Assembly (NCBI GenBank): GCA_002011615.1
Contig: MTOH01000006.1
Span: 18,604 to 82,603, forward strand
DNA from: Candidatus Hydrothermus pacificus
Lineage (GTDB): Bacteria; Hydrothermota; Hydrothermia; Hydrothermales; Hydrothermaceae
Direction: 5' to 3'
DNA length: 64,000 nt
Positions within the stretch are counted from its first letter, which is position 1. Each line of letters opens with the position of its first letter. The notes below the pieces were generated by a model. That model had not been told where the DNA came from. It worked only from the letters and a program-made list of their open reading frames with translations, and searched no databases. Below are positions 36,465 to 45,530 of this stretch, one piece after another. The position numbers were made by a program, and so were the translations under genes.

Positions 36465-38169
36465 TTTTCAAAAGTTCTCCTTTAATATTTTGAATTTTAT
36501 CATAAATTTCATTCCCATCTGTCTCAATACTTTCCTTTGTTTTTCTCACTCTGATTTCAAAAAGGTTTTTTTCCATAAACTTCCTTCCGATTGTTATTCT
36601 TAATGGAATTCCCAGAAGATCAGCATCTTTAAATTTAACTCCGGGAGTTTCATCTCTGTCATCCATTAAAACCTCTTCGCCTTTCTGGACAAGCTTTTTA
36701 TAAAGCCTATCGGCTTCATCTTTTATTCTGCCCCTCATTTCAAGAGGAAGAATATGTATGTCAAAAGGCGCGATTGATAAAGGCCAGACCATACCGTCTT
36801 CGTCAGCATATAACTCCTGGGCAGCAGCCATTATTCTTCCAAGTCCTATACCATAACTACCCATTATAACAGGTTTTAATTGCCCATCTTTATCAGCATA
36901 ATACACATCCATTGTCTCAGAGTATCTTGTTCCAAGCTTGAATATGTGACCAAGTTCTATTGCGTTTTTTATTTCAAGTGGTGATTTACATTTAGGACAA
37001 AGGTCACCCTGCTTAACCTTCCTTATATCAGCAAATTTCTTGACTTCAAAGTCAACCCCGGGAGTAACTCCTACAATATGGTAATTGTCTTCATTTGCAC
37101 CAACCACACCGTTTTTAATACCCTTAACAGAGTAATCTCCCACTATTTCATCCACATTAATTTCCAGAGGACCGACAAAGCCTGCAGAAACCCCGAATTC
37201 TTCCAGAATTTCTCCAGATTCAAAAATTCTAACTTCTCCTCCAAGAACCCTTGCAAGCTTTGCTTCATTTATCTCACAATCCCCTCTTACCAGGGCAAGG
37301 ACTTTCTTTCCGTTTCTTTTAAACAGTATACTCTTTATTATCTCTCTGGATGTAACACCGAGAAATTCAGAAACTTCCTGAACACTCCTCACATCAGGGG
37401 TATGAATTTTCTCTTTACTTTTATACTTACCTTCGATTTCCTCATTCATCGGGTATGCCTCTGCTATTTCAAGGTTCGCTGAATAAGAACATTCATGGCA
37501 TATTGCAAGAGAATCTTCTCCAGATGATGACTCTACCATAAATTCATGGGATTCCTTACCACCCATAACCCCTGTTGATGCTTCAACAATATTAAATACA
37601 AGACCACATCTTTTAAAAATTTTGGAATAAGCATCGTAGTGAAGTTCATAACTCTTATCAAGTTCCTCCCATGTTGCATCAAGAGAATAGGAATCTTTCA
37701 TTGCAAATTCTCTGCATCTTAAAAGCCCTGCTCTGGGTCTTGGTTCGTCTCTGAATTTTGTCTGAATCTGATACCATATCTGGGGCAAATCTTTATAGGA
37801 CCTTATTTCTTTCTTTATTAATTCTGAAACAACCTCTTCATGGGTGGGGGCAAGAGATAAGTCTCTACTCTTTCTATCCTTTAATCTGAACATATCGTCT
37901 CCAAAAGATATCCATCTACCTGATAATTCCCATAACTCCCTGGGAATTAAAGAGGGATAATAGAATTCCTGTGCACCAATTCTTTCCATTTCTTCCCTTA
38001 TTATCTGTGATACTTTTTTAAACACTCTCCACCCAAGAGGCAAAAATGCATAAACTCCTGATGCAACCTGTCTTATAAAACCACCTTTTAAAAGTAGAAT
38101 ATGACTCTTTATATCTCCTTCCCTGGGAATTTCTCTCAAAGTTGGTATAAAACTCTTTCTCCACTTCAT
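36451..38169 (-). CDS. proS: Prolyl-tRNA synthetase (bacterial type)
   Basis: Charges tRNA-Pro. 572 aa with class II motifs: GVYAFLPLGWRVFKKV near the start, FRDEPRPRAGLLRCREFAMKD (motif 2), and GSYGIGLGRIMAA (motif 3). The insertion of about 180 residues between motifs 2 and 3 (KYKSKEKIHTPDV onward) is the YbaK-like editing domain of bacterial ProRS. It is the head of the rimP-nusA-infB operon, with its own leaderless-type promoter. Confidence 0.97.
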   Translation of the reverse strand: MKWRKSFIPTLREIPREGDIKSHILLLKGGFIRQVASGVYAFLPLGWRVFKKVSQIIREEMERIGAQEFYYPSLIPRELWELSGRWISFGDDMFRLKDRKSRDLSLAPTHEEVVSELIKKEIRSYKDLPQIWYQIQTKFRDEPRPRAGLLRCREFAMKDSYSLDATWEELDKSYELHYDAYSKIFKRCGLVFNIVEASTGVMGGKESHEFMVESSSGEDSLAICHECSYSANLEIAEAYPMNEEIEGKYKSKEKIHTPDVRSVQEVSEFLGVTSREIIKSILFKRNGKKVLALVRGDCEINEAKLARVLGGEVRIFESGEILEEFGVSAGFVGPLEINVDEIVGDYSVKGIKNGVVGANEDNYHIVGVTPGVDFEVKKFADIRKVKQGDLCPKCKSPLEIKNAIELGHIFKLGTRYSETMDVYYADKDGQLKPVIMGSYGIGLGRIMAAAQELYADEDGMVWPLSIAPFDIHILPLEMRGRIKDEADRLYKKLVQKGEEVLMDDRDETPGVKFKDADLLGIPLRITIGRKFMEKNLFEIRVRKTKESIETDGNEIYDKIQNIKGELLKNGNL

Positions 38170-38177
38170 AGTTTTTT

Positions 38178-38207
38178 ATTTTAATTGATAAGGGGTTCTA
38201 AAATCAA
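38178..38207 (-). promoter_or_regulatory. Leaderless-type promoter of the proS-nusA-infB operon
   Basis: Minus strand: TTGATT (38207-38202), 18-bp spacer, TAAAAT (38183-38178), then 8 nt to the proS ATG (38169). No Shine-Dalgarno between. Confidence 0.65.
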
Positions 38208-38223
38208 CAGGATTACTATTGTT

Positions 38224-39387
38224 TCAGGATATATAGCTTAAATCATAGCTCTCAGTGTATATTCTTCTTATGTTTTCAATCTCAATCTTATCAAGACCAA
38301 AATTGGGAAATTTCTCAGTTAAAAGTCCATACTCTCTGACCATCCTGTCTATATCACTTCTTTCAACGCCATACTCTTTAATAGAAATCAAAAGACCTGT
38401 TTTTTCAAGATAGCTTTTGAAAAGTTCTTCTATATCATCTATACCATATATGTTTTCAAACCTTTTTATATTTTCAGGAAATTTTTGTTTCATAACCCTT
38501 ATAAAGGGAACAAGGAGCATTGCAAGACCCACGGGATGAGAAATATTATCATAAAACCCTGATAAAACATGTTCGACCCAGTGCATCATTGCCGAACCTC
38601 CTATTCCTCTGGTGGGTATCCCACAAAGAGCAAGAGATGATATATAACACAGATTTACTCTTGCCTCTTTATCTGCTGGATTATTCTTAATTCTCAGGGT
38701 CATCTCCATTGCACCCTTTATAAGTAAAACTGCAAATCTATTGGGTATATAGCCTTCCTCTTCAGCAGAAAGAAAAGGCTCAAGCATGTGAGTTATCATA
38801 TCAATTGAACCTGCTGCAAGATAGAAAAAAGAAAGGTGTTCTGTGAACTGAGGGTCAACAATTGATATCTGAGGATAGGTATAATCACTTCTGAAAAACC
38901 ACTTCTTTTTTTCTCCGGAATGTGTAATTACTCCGCCGGGGTTGTATTCAGAACCTGATGCAGGTATGGTTGATACCAGAATTATTGGTAGGGCACCTCT
39001 CTCAGGTTCTCTCTGAAGCATCATATAATCCCATATACTTCCTTTATTTTTCACTACAATTGCTATTCCTTTGGATGCGTCCATCACAGAACCACCACCA
39101 ATACCAATTATAAAATCACAGCCCTGTTCCCTCGCAATCTCTGCACCTTGATCCACCTCATCAACTTTTGGATTTGGTGTAATATTATCATAATGAACAA
39201 AATCAATTACCTTTTCTCTCAAATTTGAAAATATCCTGTCAAGAAATCCCTTCTCCTTTAAAAATCTTTTACCCGTAACAAGAAACGCCTTTTTACCCAG
39301 CCCTCTGGCTTTTTCTCCGAGAATATCAATTGAATTGTATCCAAAATAGTATCTTGTCGGGAGATATAAAGAGAGATTTTTCATCAC
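38224..39387 (-). CDS. Iron-containing alcohol dehydrogenase (butanol-dehydrogenase-like)
   Basis: 387 aa of the Fe-ADH family, reducing aldehydes with NAD(P)H. NAD site GIGGGSVMDASKGIA (about residues 95-109) and the metal ligands D...H in DMITHMLEP and H...H in HWVEHVLSGFYDNISHPVG. The segment ASGSEYNPGGVIT is typical of the YqhD/Bdh branch. AAAGGAGG lies before the ATG; overlaps the DUF177 gene by 4 bp. It sits downstream of DUF177, where rpmF would commonly be. Physiological substrate unknown. Confidence 0.92.
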   Translation of the reverse strand: MMKNLSLYLPTRYYFGYNSIDILGEKARGLGKKAFLVTGKRFLKEKGFLDRIFSNLREKVIDFVHYDNITPNPKVDEVDQGAEIAREQGCDFIIGIGGGSVMDASKGIAIVVKNKGSIWDYMMLQREPERGALPIILVSTIPASGSEYNPGGVITHSGEKKKWFFRSDYTYPQISIVDPQFTEHLSFFYLAAGSIDMITHMLEPFLSAEEEGYIPNRFAVLLIKGAMEMTLRIKNNPADKEARVNLCYISSLALCGIPTRGIGGSAMMHWVEHVLSGFYDNISHPVGLAMLLVPFIRVMKQKFPENIKRFENIYGIDDIEELFKSYLEKTGLLISIKEYGVERSDIDRMVREYGLLTEKFPNFGLDKIEIENIRRIYTESYDLSYIS

Positions 39388-39914
39388 CTTTCCTCCTTTT
39401 TAAGCATCTTTTTCAAAGCAGAAAGAGGGGTTTTAATCTCCATTTCACAATCACATTTTTCAGTATTTCTATTTTTGCCACATACAGGGCACAAACCCCT
39501 GCAATTTTCCTGACATAGAGGTTTCATGGGCAAAGCAAGCAAAATAAGTTCTCTTACAAGAGGAACAAGGTTCAGAACAGGCTCATTAAGATATATTGTA
39601 TTTATATCATCTTCCTGTATCTCAACATCTCTTTTTTTCAAAAGTCTGTCTCTTCCTATTTTAATATAGTACTCACCTTTTTCTTCAAAGGTTCTGTTAA
39701 ACCTCTCAAGGCACCTTGCACATTCGAGATTCACCTTTGTCTTTACATTTAGTTTTAAAAAGTATTCCAGCCTTGACTTTGTTATAAATCCCCTCACTTC
39801 AAACTCTTTAACCACTATTCCTGATTTTTTTCTTATTTCAAGAATCTCACTTCTTTGCTTTCCAAAATCAAAACCTGTCTTTCCTTCTTTCAAATCTCTA
39901 ATCTGTATTTCCAT
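39384..39914 (-). CDS. DUF177 (YceD-like) protein with zinc-ribbon cysteines
   Basis: 176 aa. Central DUF177 motif VNLECARCLERFNRTFEE and a C-terminal Cys cluster CQENCRGLCPVCGKNRNTE (then CDC), a likely zinc ribbon. YceD/DUF177 proteins bind 23S rRNA precursor and are normally followed by rpmF; here an alcohol dehydrogenase gene follows. AAAAAGGAG precedes the ATG at 39914. Confidence 0.88.
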   Translation of the reverse strand: MEIQIRDLKEGKTGFDFGKQRSEILEIRKKSGIVVKEFEVRGFITKSRLEYFLKLNVKTKVNLECARCLERFNRTFEEKGEYYIKIGRDRLLKKRDVEIQEDDINTIYLNEPVLNLVPLVRELILLALPMKPLCQENCRGLCPVCGKNRNTEKCDCEMEIKTPLSALKKMLKKEER

Positions 39915-39948
39915 AACAAACTCCTTTTTGAAATAAATTTATTTTTTA

Positions 39949-39978
39949 ATTTTACCATAAAATAATTCTTATTTACAA
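39949..39978 (-). promoter_or_regulatory. Promoter of DUF177-ADH unit
   Basis: Minus strand: TTGTAA (39978-39973), 18-bp spacer, TAAAAT (39954-39949). The leader of about 28 nt includes AAAAAGGAG before the ATG at 39914, so this one is not leaderless. Confidence 0.6.
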
Positions 39979-40267
39979 ACGGTTTGCAAGAAACACGTGA
40001 TTATTTCTTTTTTAACTGTTTTTACCGAATTATCAAAAGACCTTCACTTTCCTGCAACCAATGTTAATTTTTCTGAGGAAACACTAAATTTTTCAGGGAG
40101 TAATTTCTAAAAACCATAAAATTTAAATTTTTTAAATCCCGAATTTCTCAAAAAATATATCCATTGCATGGGTGTGAATATGCGAAAATTGATACTTTTA
40201 ATCTCCCCCTTCTCTTATAAATGTGTTATCTATTCGGGTTAAATTTTTGACGAGATAATTAGAGAGT

Positions 40268-40297
40268 TTGATTTTTTTTACTCTAAAGTTTTATAAT
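40268..40297 (+). promoter_or_regulatory. Near-leaderless promoter of the Fe-S oxidoreductase gene
   Basis: TTGATT (40268-40273), 18-bp spacer, TATAAT (40292-40297), then 10 nt to the ATG at 40308. The predicted untranslated leader is about 3-4 nt, with no Shine-Dalgarno. Confidence 0.65.
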
Positions 40298-40307
40298 TAT
40301 TCCTTTA

Positions 40308-42248
40308 ATGAATGTCTTATTAAGAGAAAGTTTCTGGAATATACCTGAAGCCTTAAAGGTTTCATTCTATTTGCTTGCTCTTTTTGCCACATTGGTTTTT
40401 GCATATGGTATTTACCTGCACATAAAATTCTGGAACTCTGGAAGAGGAGAGCTAAAGCCAAACTGGAAAAAAGGAATCCTGAATTTCATAAAGTATTCTT
40501 TTTTGCAAATAAGACTCCTGTATGAAAAATTTGCTGGAATTATGCACCTGTTGATTTATGCAGGTTTTATTATACTGTTCTTAGGAACATTAACACTGAC
40601 AATTCAGGAAAGGATAACAGAACCTTTTTTCCGGAATCATTTTTTAAAGGGTGTCTGGTTTTTAATATTTGAATTCACCCTCGACCTGTTTGCCCTGTTT
40701 TTTATAACAGGTATTTTAACAGCGATTATAAGAAGATATTTCATAAAGCCAAAAAGGCTCACCTATGATATCGATTTTCAGATAGTTGTCTGGCTGTTAT
40801 TTTTAATAGGAATTACAGGAATTCTTGTTGAATCCTTCAGAATTCTGGGAGCAAAAACACCTTCTGCCAGTTTCTCTTTTATGGGCTATATTCTCTCTCT
40901 TCCTTTCAAAAGCTTATCCTTAGAAATGGTTAAGAAATTACACCTGAGCTTATGGATAATACACGCAATTCTTTCTCTTGGATTTATTGCATATATACCT
41001 TTCTGTTCCCTGTCTCACATAATTTTTTCCCCTGTAAATCATTTTTTCCAGGACACAGAAAAAAACCATATTCAAAAAATAGATTTTGAGAAGGAAGAGT
41101 TCTTTGGTGTCCAGAAATTAAAGGATTTTGAAAAGAGAGAAATTCTGGGAATAGATGCATGTATAAAATGTGGAAGATGTTATGATGTTTGTCCTGCAGT
41201 AAGTGCAGGGACAGAGCTTTCACCAAAAAATGTTGTAGTTGAATTAAAAGAACTTTACTCAAAAAAGGATGTTGATGTAATCGACGGGATTGTTAAATCC
41301 GATGAAATTCTGCCATGCACAACATGCCTTCACTGTGTTAAGGTATGCCCTGTTTTTGTTCCAATTCTTGATATAATAATTGGTTTAAGAAGGTATTTGT
41401 CCCTCTCTCTTGGCATTCTCCCAAAAACAGCATCAGAAACTTTAAAAAATATTGAAAGATACGGTAATCCATTTGGAATAACAGAGGATAGATTTTCAAA
41501 GTTCAAAGATATTATAAAATTTGCCGAAGAAGGTAAAGAATACGATTTTATCCTGTGGATAGGCTGCCTTGGCGCCTTTGAACAGAGAAATCAGGAAGTT
41601 GTGAAAAATCTTCTGGAACTTTTAAATAATCTGGAGATAAACTATGCTATTATAAAAGAAGAAAAGTGCACAGGAGACAGTGCAAGAAGGCTTGGAAATG
41701 AATATCTATTTCAAATGCTTGCCGAAGAGAATATAAATAACTTAAAAAAATATAAGTTTAAAAAAATACTCACCTTCTGTCCCCATTGTTATCAGATTTT
41801 CAAAGAGGAATACAGAGAATTCGGAGCAGATTTTGGGGTTATTCATCATACACAGTTTTTGAAAGACTTAATTGATTCAGGCAAAATAAATTTAAAAGAT
41901 AAAAGTATTAACTTTACCTATCACGACCCCTGTTATCTGGGTAGATATAATGGAATTTTTGATATTCCGAGAGAGATAATTAAAAAGATGGGAAAGATAA
42001 GAGAGCCTGATAGAAAAAAAGAGAACTCCTTCTGCTGTGGTGGAGGCGGAGGTGGTATGTGGCTTGAAGTCCCCTCAAAAGAAAAGATTAATGAAATCAG
42101 ATTTTCAGAACTCAGTAAATCTGCAGAGAATATTGTTACAGCATGCCCTTACTGTCTTATGATGTTTGACTTAGCTAAAAAAGTTATCGGGAATGAAAAT
42201 ATTAATTTGAAAGACATATCTGAATATGTAAATGAGTTTTCTATTTGA
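40308..42248 (+). CDS. Membrane HdrD/DsrK-like Fe-S oxidoreductase fused to a NarI-like domain
   Basis: 646 aa. N-terminal cytochrome-b-like membrane part (about 230 residues, five or more helices, with His residues in MHLLIYAGF and LHLSLWIIHA that could bind heme), two ferredoxin clusters (CIKCGRCYDVCP near 285 and CTTCLHCVKVCP near 340), then two CCG-type modules (FCPHCYQIF ... and FCCGGGGGGMW near 585) that hold a noncubane cluster in HdrB/D. Such fusions act as quinone-linked oxidoreductases with ETF or thiol partners. No etfAB or other partner is adjacent, so its electron donor is unknown. Cytoplasmic face of the membrane. Confidence 0.9.
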   Translation: MNVLLRESFWNIPEALKVSFYLLALFATLVFAYGIYLHIKFWNSGRGELKPNWKKGILNFIKYSFLQIRLLYEKFAGIMHLLIYAGFIILFLGTLTLTIQERITEPFFRNHFLKGVWFLIFEFTLDLFALFFITGILTAIIRRYFIKPKRLTYDIDFQIVVWLLFLIGITGILVESFRILGAKTPSASFSFMGYILSLPFKSLSLEMVKKLHLSLWIIHAILSLGFIAYIPFCSLSHIIFSPVNHFFQDTEKNHIQKIDFEKEEFFGVQKLKDFEKREILGIDACIKCGRCYDVCPAVSAGTELSPKNVVVELKELYSKKDVDVIDGIVKSDEILPCTTCLHCVKVCPVFVPILDIIIGLRRYLSLSLGILPKTASETLKNIERYGNPFGITEDRFSKFKDIIKFAEEGKEYDFILWIGCLGAFEQRNQEVVKNLLELLNNLEINYAIIKEEKCTGDSARRLGNEYLFQMLAEENINNLKKYKFKKILTFCPHCYQIFKEEYREFGADFGVIHHTQFLKDLIDSGKINLKDKSINFTYHDPCYLGRYNGIFDIPREIIKKMGKIREPDRKKENSFCCGGGGGGMWLEVPSKEKINEIRFSELSKSAENIVTACPYCLMMFDLAKKVIGNENINLKDISEYVNEFSI

Positions 42249-42274
42249 TTTTGGAAGTCTTTTAAGTATATATT
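42245..42274 (+). promoter_or_regulatory. Probable promoter of the transketolase-recJ unit
   Basis: TTGATT (42245-42250) overlaps the stop of the upstream gene; 18-bp spacer; TATATT (42269-42274). Predicted leader about 6-7 nt before the ATG at 42288, without Shine-Dalgarno. Confidence 0.5.
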
Positions 42275-42287
42275 TTTAAATCTTAAA

Positions 42288-43124
42288 ATGCACAAGATAG
42301 AAATCCAGAAGATAGAAAAATTACAGAGCATAGCAAAGGACATCAGAAAAGATGTAATAAGAATGACAGGAGAAGCAGGTTCGGGCCATCCAGGAGGAAG
42401 TTTATCCTGTGTAGAAATCCTTGTTACATTATTTTTTCATATAATGAGACATGACCCTGCAAATCCTGAATGGAAAGATAGAGATAGATTTCTTTTAAGT
42501 AAAGGACATGGTGTTCCTGCCCTTTATGCTGTTCTTGCCAAATGCGGGTATATTGACCAGAATCTACTTCTGACATTGAGAAAATTTGGCAGCCCACTTC
42601 AGGGACACCCTGATAAAAGATTTTTACCTGTTCTTGAAGCCTCAACCGGTTCTCTTGGACAGGGGCTTTCTATTGGGGTTGGAATGGCTCTTGCAGGTAA
42701 AATAGACAAAAAGGACCATAAAGTTTATGTGGTAATAGGAGATGGTGAATCTCAGGAAGGTCAGGTATGGGAAGCAGCTATGTTTTGTTCTTTCCACAAA
42801 CTTGATAATTTATGTGCGATAATGGATTACAACAAGTTTCAACTTGATGGAGCCATTAAGGAAATACTTGATATAGAACCGGTTGTTAATAAATGGAAGA
42901 GTTTTGGGTGGGAGGTTTTTGAAGTGAATGGACACAGTTTTGAAGAACTTATAAATGCTTTTGAAGAAGCTAAAAAGGTAAAGGGTAAGCCTCAAATTAT
43001 AATTGCTCATACAATAAAAGGTAAAGGTGTTTCATTTATGGAGGAAAACAATTATTTCCACGGTAAAGCGCCAACAAAGGAGCAAAAGGAGGAGGCTTTA
43101 AGAGAATTAGGAAAAGACCCATGA
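42288..43124 (+). CDS. Transketolase, N-terminal (thiamine-PP) subunit
   Basis: 278 aa, half of a split transketolase of the non-oxidative pentose phosphate pathway. GSGHPGGSLSCVEILVTLFF, DRFLLSKGHGVPALYAVLA and the TPP motif GDGESQEGQVWEAAMF ... MDYNKFQLDG (GDG-x-N) are visible. Overlaps the C-terminal subunit gene by 4 bp. Split transketolases are common in anaerobes and archaea. Confidence 0.95.
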   Translation: MHKIEIQKIEKLQSIAKDIRKDVIRMTGEAGSGHPGGSLSCVEILVTLFFHIMRHDPANPEWKDRDRFLLSKGHGVPALYAVLAKCGYIDQNLLLTLRKFGSPLQGHPDKRFLPVLEASTGSLGQGLSIGVGMALAGKIDKKDHKVYVVIGDGESQEGQVWEAAMFCSFHKLDNLCAIMDYNKFQLDGAIKEILDIEPVVNKWKSFGWEVFEVNGHSFEELINAFEEAKKVKGKPQIIIAHTIKGKGVSFMEENNYFHGKAPTKEQKEEALRELGKDP

Positions 43125-44071
43125 GAGAGTGGAACCTGGGAAAACCAACGAGACAGGCATATGGTGAAACCCTGGCAGAACTGGGTGAAGAATATCCTGA
43201 GATAGTGGTTCTTGATGCGGACCTTTCCAAATCCACTCATACCTATATATTCGGGGAAAAGTTCCCTGAAAGATTTTTCAACTTCGGGATAGCAGAGGCT
43301 AATATGGTCTCTGCTGCTGCTGGACTTGCAGCATCGGGTAAAATTCCCTTTTGTTCTTCCTTCGCATGTTTTATGATAAACAAAGCCTTTGAACAGATAA
43401 GAATAGGAGTTGCAGGGAGCAGGTTGAATGTAAAGTTTGTTGCCTCTCATGGGGGAATATCTGTTGGTGAAGATGGATTTACCCAGCAATCGGTTGAGGA
43501 TATTGCCCTTATGACCACATTCCCTGAATTTACCATAGTTGTGCCTGCAGATGAGTTTGCAACAAAATGGACGATAAGGGAGTGTGTGAAACATCCCGAG
43601 CCTGTTTATATAAGAACAGGAAGACCCAGGGCACCGATCATATATGATGAAAATACTAAATTTGAATGGAAAGGAACAAAAACACTGGAAAAAGGTGAAG
43701 ATGTTACAATAATATCTTATGGGTTGACCCTTCATATGGCGCTCGATGCCCATAATAAGCTTTTAAAAAAAGGTATTAAGTCAAGGGTAATTGATTTTTA
43801 CACAATAAAACCCCTTGATGAAGAAACCCTTTTAAAGGCATCTGAAGAAACAAAGGGAATAGTTATAATTGAGGAACATCTTTTAAACGGTGGACTCGGC
43901 TCAATGGTTGCAAGGTTTTTATCTGATAAAAATCCATGCAAAATAAAAACAATAGGAATAAACGATGCTTATGCAGAGAGTGGTAAACCGGATGAACTTT
44001 TTGAAAAATTTGGATTAACTGTTGAAAATGTTGTTCAAAAAGCTGAAGAAATAATGTCAAATGGTCGATGA
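43121..44071 (+). CDS. Transketolase, C-terminal subunit
   Basis: 316 aa: pyrimidine-binding domain (RQAYGETLAELGEEYPEIVVLDADLS, FNFGIAEANMVSAAAGLA with the activating Glu) and C-terminal transketolase domain (DVTIISYGLTLHMAL, IVIIEEHLLNGGLGS). Forms the alpha2beta2-like enzyme with the preceding gene. Last 11 bp overlap the next gene. Confidence 0.95.
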   Translation: MREWNLGKPTRQAYGETLAELGEEYPEIVVLDADLSKSTHTYIFGEKFPERFFNFGIAEANMVSAAAGLAASGKIPFCSSFACFMINKAFEQIRIGVAGSRLNVKFVASHGGISVGEDGFTQQSVEDIALMTTFPEFTIVVPADEFATKWTIRECVKHPEPVYIRTGRPRAPIIYDENTKFEWKGTKTLEKGEDVTIISYGLTLHMALDAHNKLLKKGIKSRVIDFYTIKPLDEETLLKASEETKGIVIIEEHLLNGGLGSMVARFLSDKNPCKIKTIGINDAYAESGKPDELFEKFGLTVENVVQKAEEIMSNGR

Positions 44072-45530
44072 GTTTCTTAAGAAGAAAGGCTCAAAAGATT
44101 CTATTGAAGTTCTCTTAAATCCACTTTCATTATTGTCATCCCCTTTTGATTATGAGGATTTAAAAAAAAGTATAGATTTTCTCAAAGAGAAATCAGAATA
44201 TGGTGAAAAAGCACTCCTTATTGCTCATGAAGATATGGATGGAATAGCCTCCCTTATCATTTCAATCTCTCTTCTAAAAAGTTTAAACATCCCCTATGAA
44301 GTTTATATACCCTCCAAAGAAGAAGACCCTCATGGGATTTCTCATAAAGTTATAAAATGGGGAATTGAAAAAGACACCAATTTTTTATTTGCTCTGGATT
44401 GTGGGATTTCTGATGTAAGAGAAATTAAATATGCCCAGGAAAATGGAATGGATGTCCTTATTCTTGACCACCACAGGTACGGTCATTCTTATGATTCTTT
44501 TCTTTTTATTCATCCAAAAAAAGGCAGCGGGTTTCCCTATCTCTCTGCTTCAGCTCTTTCTCTTTTACTGTTTTATGGCTACCATATATTGGAAGGAAGA
44601 GATTTTGATTATATTTATCGCGAGAATCCTGATGAGATAATCCTGTCTGCCTGTGGTATCCTTGCAGACAGAGTTCCATTAATAGGAGACAATCTATTTA
44701 TAGTAAAAAAGGCAAAACAAATAATAGAAGAAAAAAGGGGGAATCTTTATAGGATTTATAATGAAGCTACAGGTAAAGAGCCGAGCTTATGGAGCTTTGT
44801 CAGCAGTTTTTCAGCTCTTACATCTCGGGAAGGTAAATCTCTTTTGCTCTATCTCTTTGAAGATGGTGATATATCTCTGAAAAAAGAATATTTATTACGT
44901 ATACTTAAAGAAGAGAAATTATCTATGAAATTATCCAAGGAAAGCCTGAATCTTGCCAAGGAATTCATAGACATTAGAGAACACTTTGTACTTGTGGTGG
45001 ATAAAAATATAAGGCTGAGAAGCCTTGGATGGATTGCAAATGTTTTAAAGAGAAAATACTATTTACCTGCAGTGGTTATAGCTTACAGAAAAGATGGGAT
45101 ATGGGTGGGTGAAGGAAGAAGTTTTCCCCCGATTTCTATATACAACGCATTTAACAGAATAAAGGACCTGTTTGTAGATTTTGGTGGTCATCACTATGCA
45201 GCAGGTTTTTCCATAAAACAGGAAAATCTTAAGTTCTTTGATAAGAAATTTGAAGAATCCATTAGAAAGGAAAAAGAAAAGAACTGGAAAGAAAAAGTCG
45301 ATATTTTGATAAATGGTGATTATCTCCATGAATTAGAAGATATTTTGAACCTTGGAAAGAAAAACTTTTATCTCTCATGCTATTTAGAAAATATAAAAAT
45401 AGAGGAACTCAGAAAAAGTTTTGGAGGGCAGATTTATGGAATACCCGCGGAAAACGGTATCTATGACATGGTTTTAAGTATAGATGAAAATGGTGGAAGA
45501 GTTTTCTGGAAAAGCAAACAAACCGAGTAA
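44061..45530 (+). CDS. DHH-family phosphoesterase, RecJ-like
   Basis: 489 aa. DHH domain with LIAHEDMDGIAS (Asp motif I), FALDCGISD, VLILDHHRYG (the DHH triad), and C-terminal DHHA1 part with VDFGGHHYAAGFSI (GGHxxAxG). Family members are 5'-3' single-strand exonucleases (RecJ) or nanoRNA/cyclic-dinucleotide phosphodiesterases; the length and the OB-like tail (after about 410) favour RecJ. The 3' end overlaps the convergent ispDF by 70 bp. Confidence 0.85.
   Translation: MVDEFLKKKGSKDSIEVLLNPLSLLSSPFDYEDLKKSIDFLKEKSEYGEKALLIAHEDMDGIASLIISISLLKSLNIPYEVYIPSKEEDPHGISHKVIKWGIEKDTNFLFALDCGISDVREIKYAQENGMDVLILDHHRYGHSYDSFLFIHPKKGSGFPYLSASALSLLLFYGYHILEGRDFDYIYRENPDEIILSACGILADRVPLIGDNLFIVKKAKQIIEEKRGNLYRIYNEATGKEPSLWSFVSSFSALTSREGKSLLLYLFEDGDISLKKEYLLRILKEEKLSMKLSKESLNLAKEFIDIREHFVLVVDKNIRLRSLGWIANVLKRKYYLPAVVIAYRKDGIWVGEGRSFPPISIYNAFNRIKDLFVDFGGHHYAAGFSIKQENLKFFDKKFEESIRKEKEKNWKEKVDILINGDYLHELEDILNLGKKNFYLSCYLENIKIEELRKSFGGQIYGIPAENGIYDMVLSIDENGGRVFWKSKQTE

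Larger units (their letters stand above)
39915..40307. other. Divergent intergenic region of about 390 bp
   Basis: Holds the DUF177 promoter at its left end and the Fe-S oxidoreductase promoter at its right end. The 290 bp between them are AT-rich without an open frame, strong hairpin or recognised RNA motif; regulatory sites may lie there but I see none I can name. Confidence 0.5.

Noticed and set aside
39915..40307. Small RNA gene or riboswitch in the 390-bp gap
   Set aside because: No stable hairpin with a T-run or known consensus was seen.
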